7,251 nt of DNA from Paracoccaceae bacterium (GTDB lineage Bacteria; Pseudomonadota; Alphaproteobacteria; Rhodobacterales; Rhodobacteraceae): positions 1-7,251 of the forward strand of contig WFQA01000112.1 in the NCBI GenBank assembly GCA_015487255.1. Reading direction: 5' to 3'. The notes under the pieces were generated by a model that saw nothing but the letters and a program-made list of their open reading frames with translations, ran no database searches and was not told where the DNA came from. The translations under genes and the position numbers were made by a program. This document shows positions 5,780-7,251 of the stretch, piece by piece. Within the stretch, counting starts at the first letter, position 1; the number at the start of each line of letters is the position of its first letter.

Positions 5780-5869
5780 ACGTGATGGCTGCATTGATCG
5801 AAATCATTGAAATCCCAAACCCGTCTGAATAGCTTCAGCCAAATTTCATTTTTTGCGGAGACCCACAGC

Positions 5870-7246
5870 ATGAACCTCACCCGACGCTCCCTCCTGGCAA
5901 GCGCCTCCGCGCTGGCGGTAATGCCAAAATTCGCGCTTGGCAATGAAGATACAGAGGTGCTGGAGGCCCGCCCCGGCGCGGTATCGCTGGTTTCGGATGA
6001 GTTCCCCGCAACCGAGGTCTGGACCTATAATGGCGAAGTGCCCGGCCCGGAGATCCGCGTGGCGCAAGGGGCGCGCATCAAGCGCAGGCTGGTCAACAGC
6101 CTTGAGCAGCCCACCACCATCCACTGGCACGGGGTGCGGATAGAAAACGCCATGGACGGCGTGCCGGGGGTGACACAGGATGCGGTGCAACCCGGCGGTG
6201 AATTCTTCTATGATTTTGAGGTGCCGGATGCCGGAACCTATTGGTATCACTCCCATTTCAACACCACCGAGCAAATATCGCGCGGGCTTTATGGCGCGCT
6301 GATCGTTGAGGAGCCAAACCCGCCGGAGGTGGACCATGACATCACCGTGGTGGTTGATGACTGGCGGCTGGGCCAGGATGCCCAGATCGACCCGGATTTC
6401 AGCCAGATCCATGATTGGTCCCATGCCGGGCGGCTTGGTAATTTTTTGAAAGCCACCCTCACCCCCGCCCTTGCGGAGGTAAAGCAAAACCAGCGCCTGC
6501 GCTTGCGTTTTATCTGTGTGGCAACCGACCGGGTGATGCAGGTTGCCATGACAGGCATGCAGGGCAAGGTGGTGGCGCTGGACGGCATGCCGTTGGCCGT
6601 GCCCACCCCGGCCGGGGTCCTCACCCTTGGCCCGGCCCAGCGCGCCGATGTGATTGTGGATGTGACGGGCGAGCCGGGCGGCGAGGCGGTGATCGGCTTT
6701 GTTGGCCGCGAGGGGAATATCACTTTGGCCAGCCTTGCAATCACCGGTCAGGCCAGCCTTGCCAGCCGGGGGGATATACCCGTTTTGCGGCAGAACCCGA
6801 TCAAGCAGCTTGACCCGCTTAATGGGGCCAAGATTGCCGAGCTTAAAATGGAAGGCGGGGCGATGGGCAGCCTGAAGCAGGGGATCTACAAGGGCGAGAT
6901 GATGAGCATCGACAAGCTGATAGAGAACCAGCAGATCTGGACCTTCAACGGCGTTGCCGGCATGCCCGACGCGCCACTGGCCGAGGTGGCCTTGGGCGAA
7001 ACCCTGCGCATTCCGATCATCAACGACACCGCCTTTGCCCATGCCCTGCACCTGCACGGCATGCATTTTCAGGAGGTCATGCCCGATGGCAGCTTTGGCC
7101 CATTGCGCGACACTATTTTGCTTCTGCGCCAGGAGCGGCGCGAAATCGCCTTTACCGCCAGCAACCCGGGGGATTGGGTTTTCCATTGCCATATGCTATC
7201 GCATCAGAAGTCTGGCATGATCACATGGGTAAAGGTAACAGCATGA
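5870..7246 (+). CDS. Tat-exported multicopper oxidase (CueO/laccase-like)
   Basis: This 458-residue periplasmic oxidase should couple one-electron oxidation of a substrate (Cu(I), another metal or phenolics) to reduction of O2 to water. Seen: a Tat signal with TRRSLL (4-9) and the hydrophobic stretch LLASASALAVM, probably cleaved near ALG (22-24); three cupredoxin domains at about 30-148, 155-300 and 340-458; and all four copper motifs: HWHG (H85, H87), HSH (H127, H129), HALHLHG (H391, H394, H396) and HCHMLSHQKSGM (H439, C440, H441, H445, with M450 as the axial type-1 ligand). All copper ligands are present, so it should be active. No Met-rich insert like that of CueO is obvious, and the substrate is open. 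The ATG at 5870 is chosen because GGAG lies 9 nt upstream and the Tat signal starts there; an in-frame TTG at 5807 would bury the signal. The stop overlaps the next start as ATGA. Confidence 0.95.
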   Translation: MNLTRRSLLASASALAVMPKFALGNEDTEVLEARPGAVSLVSDEFPATEVWTYNGEVPGPEIRVAQGARIKRRLVNSLEQPTTIHWHGVRIENAMDGVPGVTQDAVQPGGEFFYDFEVPDAGTYWYHSHFNTTEQISRGLYGALIVEEPNPPEVDHDITVVVDDWRLGQDAQIDPDFSQIHDWSHAGRLGNFLKATLTPALAEVKQNQRLRLRFICVATDRVMQVAMTGMQGKVVALDGMPLAVPTPAGVLTLGPAQRADVIVDVTGEPGGEAVIGFVGREGNITLASLAITGQASLASRGDIPVLRQNPIKQLDPLNGAKIAELKMEGGAMGSLKQGIYKGEMMSIDKLIENQQIWTFNGVAGMPDAPLAEVALGETLRIPIINDTAFAHALHLHGMHFQEVMPDGSFGPLRDTILLLRQERREIAFTASNPGDWVFHCHMLSHQKSGMITWVKVTA

Positions 7247-7251
7247 AGGTA
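7243..7251 (+). CDS. start of a downstream gene (only three codons in window)
   Basis: An ATG overlaps the multicopper oxidase stop as ATGA and is followed by AAG GTA before the window ends. The arrangement suggests a translationally coupled gene in the same operon. Nothing can be said about its product. Confidence 0.4.

Noticed and set aside
5807..5835. Promoter for the multicopper oxidase (TTGAAA, 17 nt, TAGCTT)
   Set aside because: The -35 half is good but the -10 half matches only three of six bases, so it is not distinguishable from chance.
5846..7192. 448-codon minus-strand frame opposite the multicopper oxidase
   Set aside because: It is the antisense shadow of a GC-rich gene; the plus strand carries all copper-binding motifs and a Tat signal, while this frame shows no domain.

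Overview
The window looks like a chromosomal segment of an alphaproteobacterium, most likely Rhodobacterales-like. I base this on the GC-rich codon usage, the ordinary housekeeping prfC, the Tat-exported multicopper oxidase and the style of the gene overlaps. The taxon is inferred, not demonstrated. There are two divergent transcription units separated by a 187-bp gap (3394-3580).

The leftward (minus-strand) unit reads, in order of transcription: an SDR-family oxidoreductase with an altered active site (3393-2614), a three-helix membrane protein of unknown function (2627-2256), an AlkC-type DNA alkylation repair glycosylase with a C-terminal beta domain (2259-1150), an ArsM-type arsenite/SAM methyltransferase (1153-110), and, after 46 bp, the first 21 codons of an ABC-transporter ATPase cut by the window edge (63-1). 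The first four genes overlap each other by 14, 4 and 4 bp, two of them as ATGA stop/start junctions, so they are almost certainly co-transcribed and translationally coupled. A DNA dealkylation enzyme coupled to a methyltransferase that makes methylated arsenicals is suggestive of one stress-response unit, but that link is inference.

The rightward (plus-strand) unit starts with prfC (release factor 3, 3581-5176), followed 2 bp later by a small AT-rich Nudix hydrolase gene (5179-5634). The Nudix stop codon lies inside a REP-like element (GTAG plus a perfect 9-bp hairpin). Just beyond it lies a degenerate second copy of the last part of prfC (about 5675-5779), carrying a 77-bp deletion between two 9-bp direct repeats. 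The sequence therefore records an insertion or recombination event: Nudix plus REP (about 0.5 kb of unlike composition) now separates an intact prfC from an old prfC tail. After this scar comes a Tat-exported multicopper oxidase with a full set of copper ligands (5870-7246), whose stop overlaps the start of a further gene that leaves the window.

The most interesting part is the prfC/Nudix/REP/prfC-remnant junction at 5174-5779. I see no tRNA, rRNA, CRISPR array, transposase gene or complete insertion sequence.
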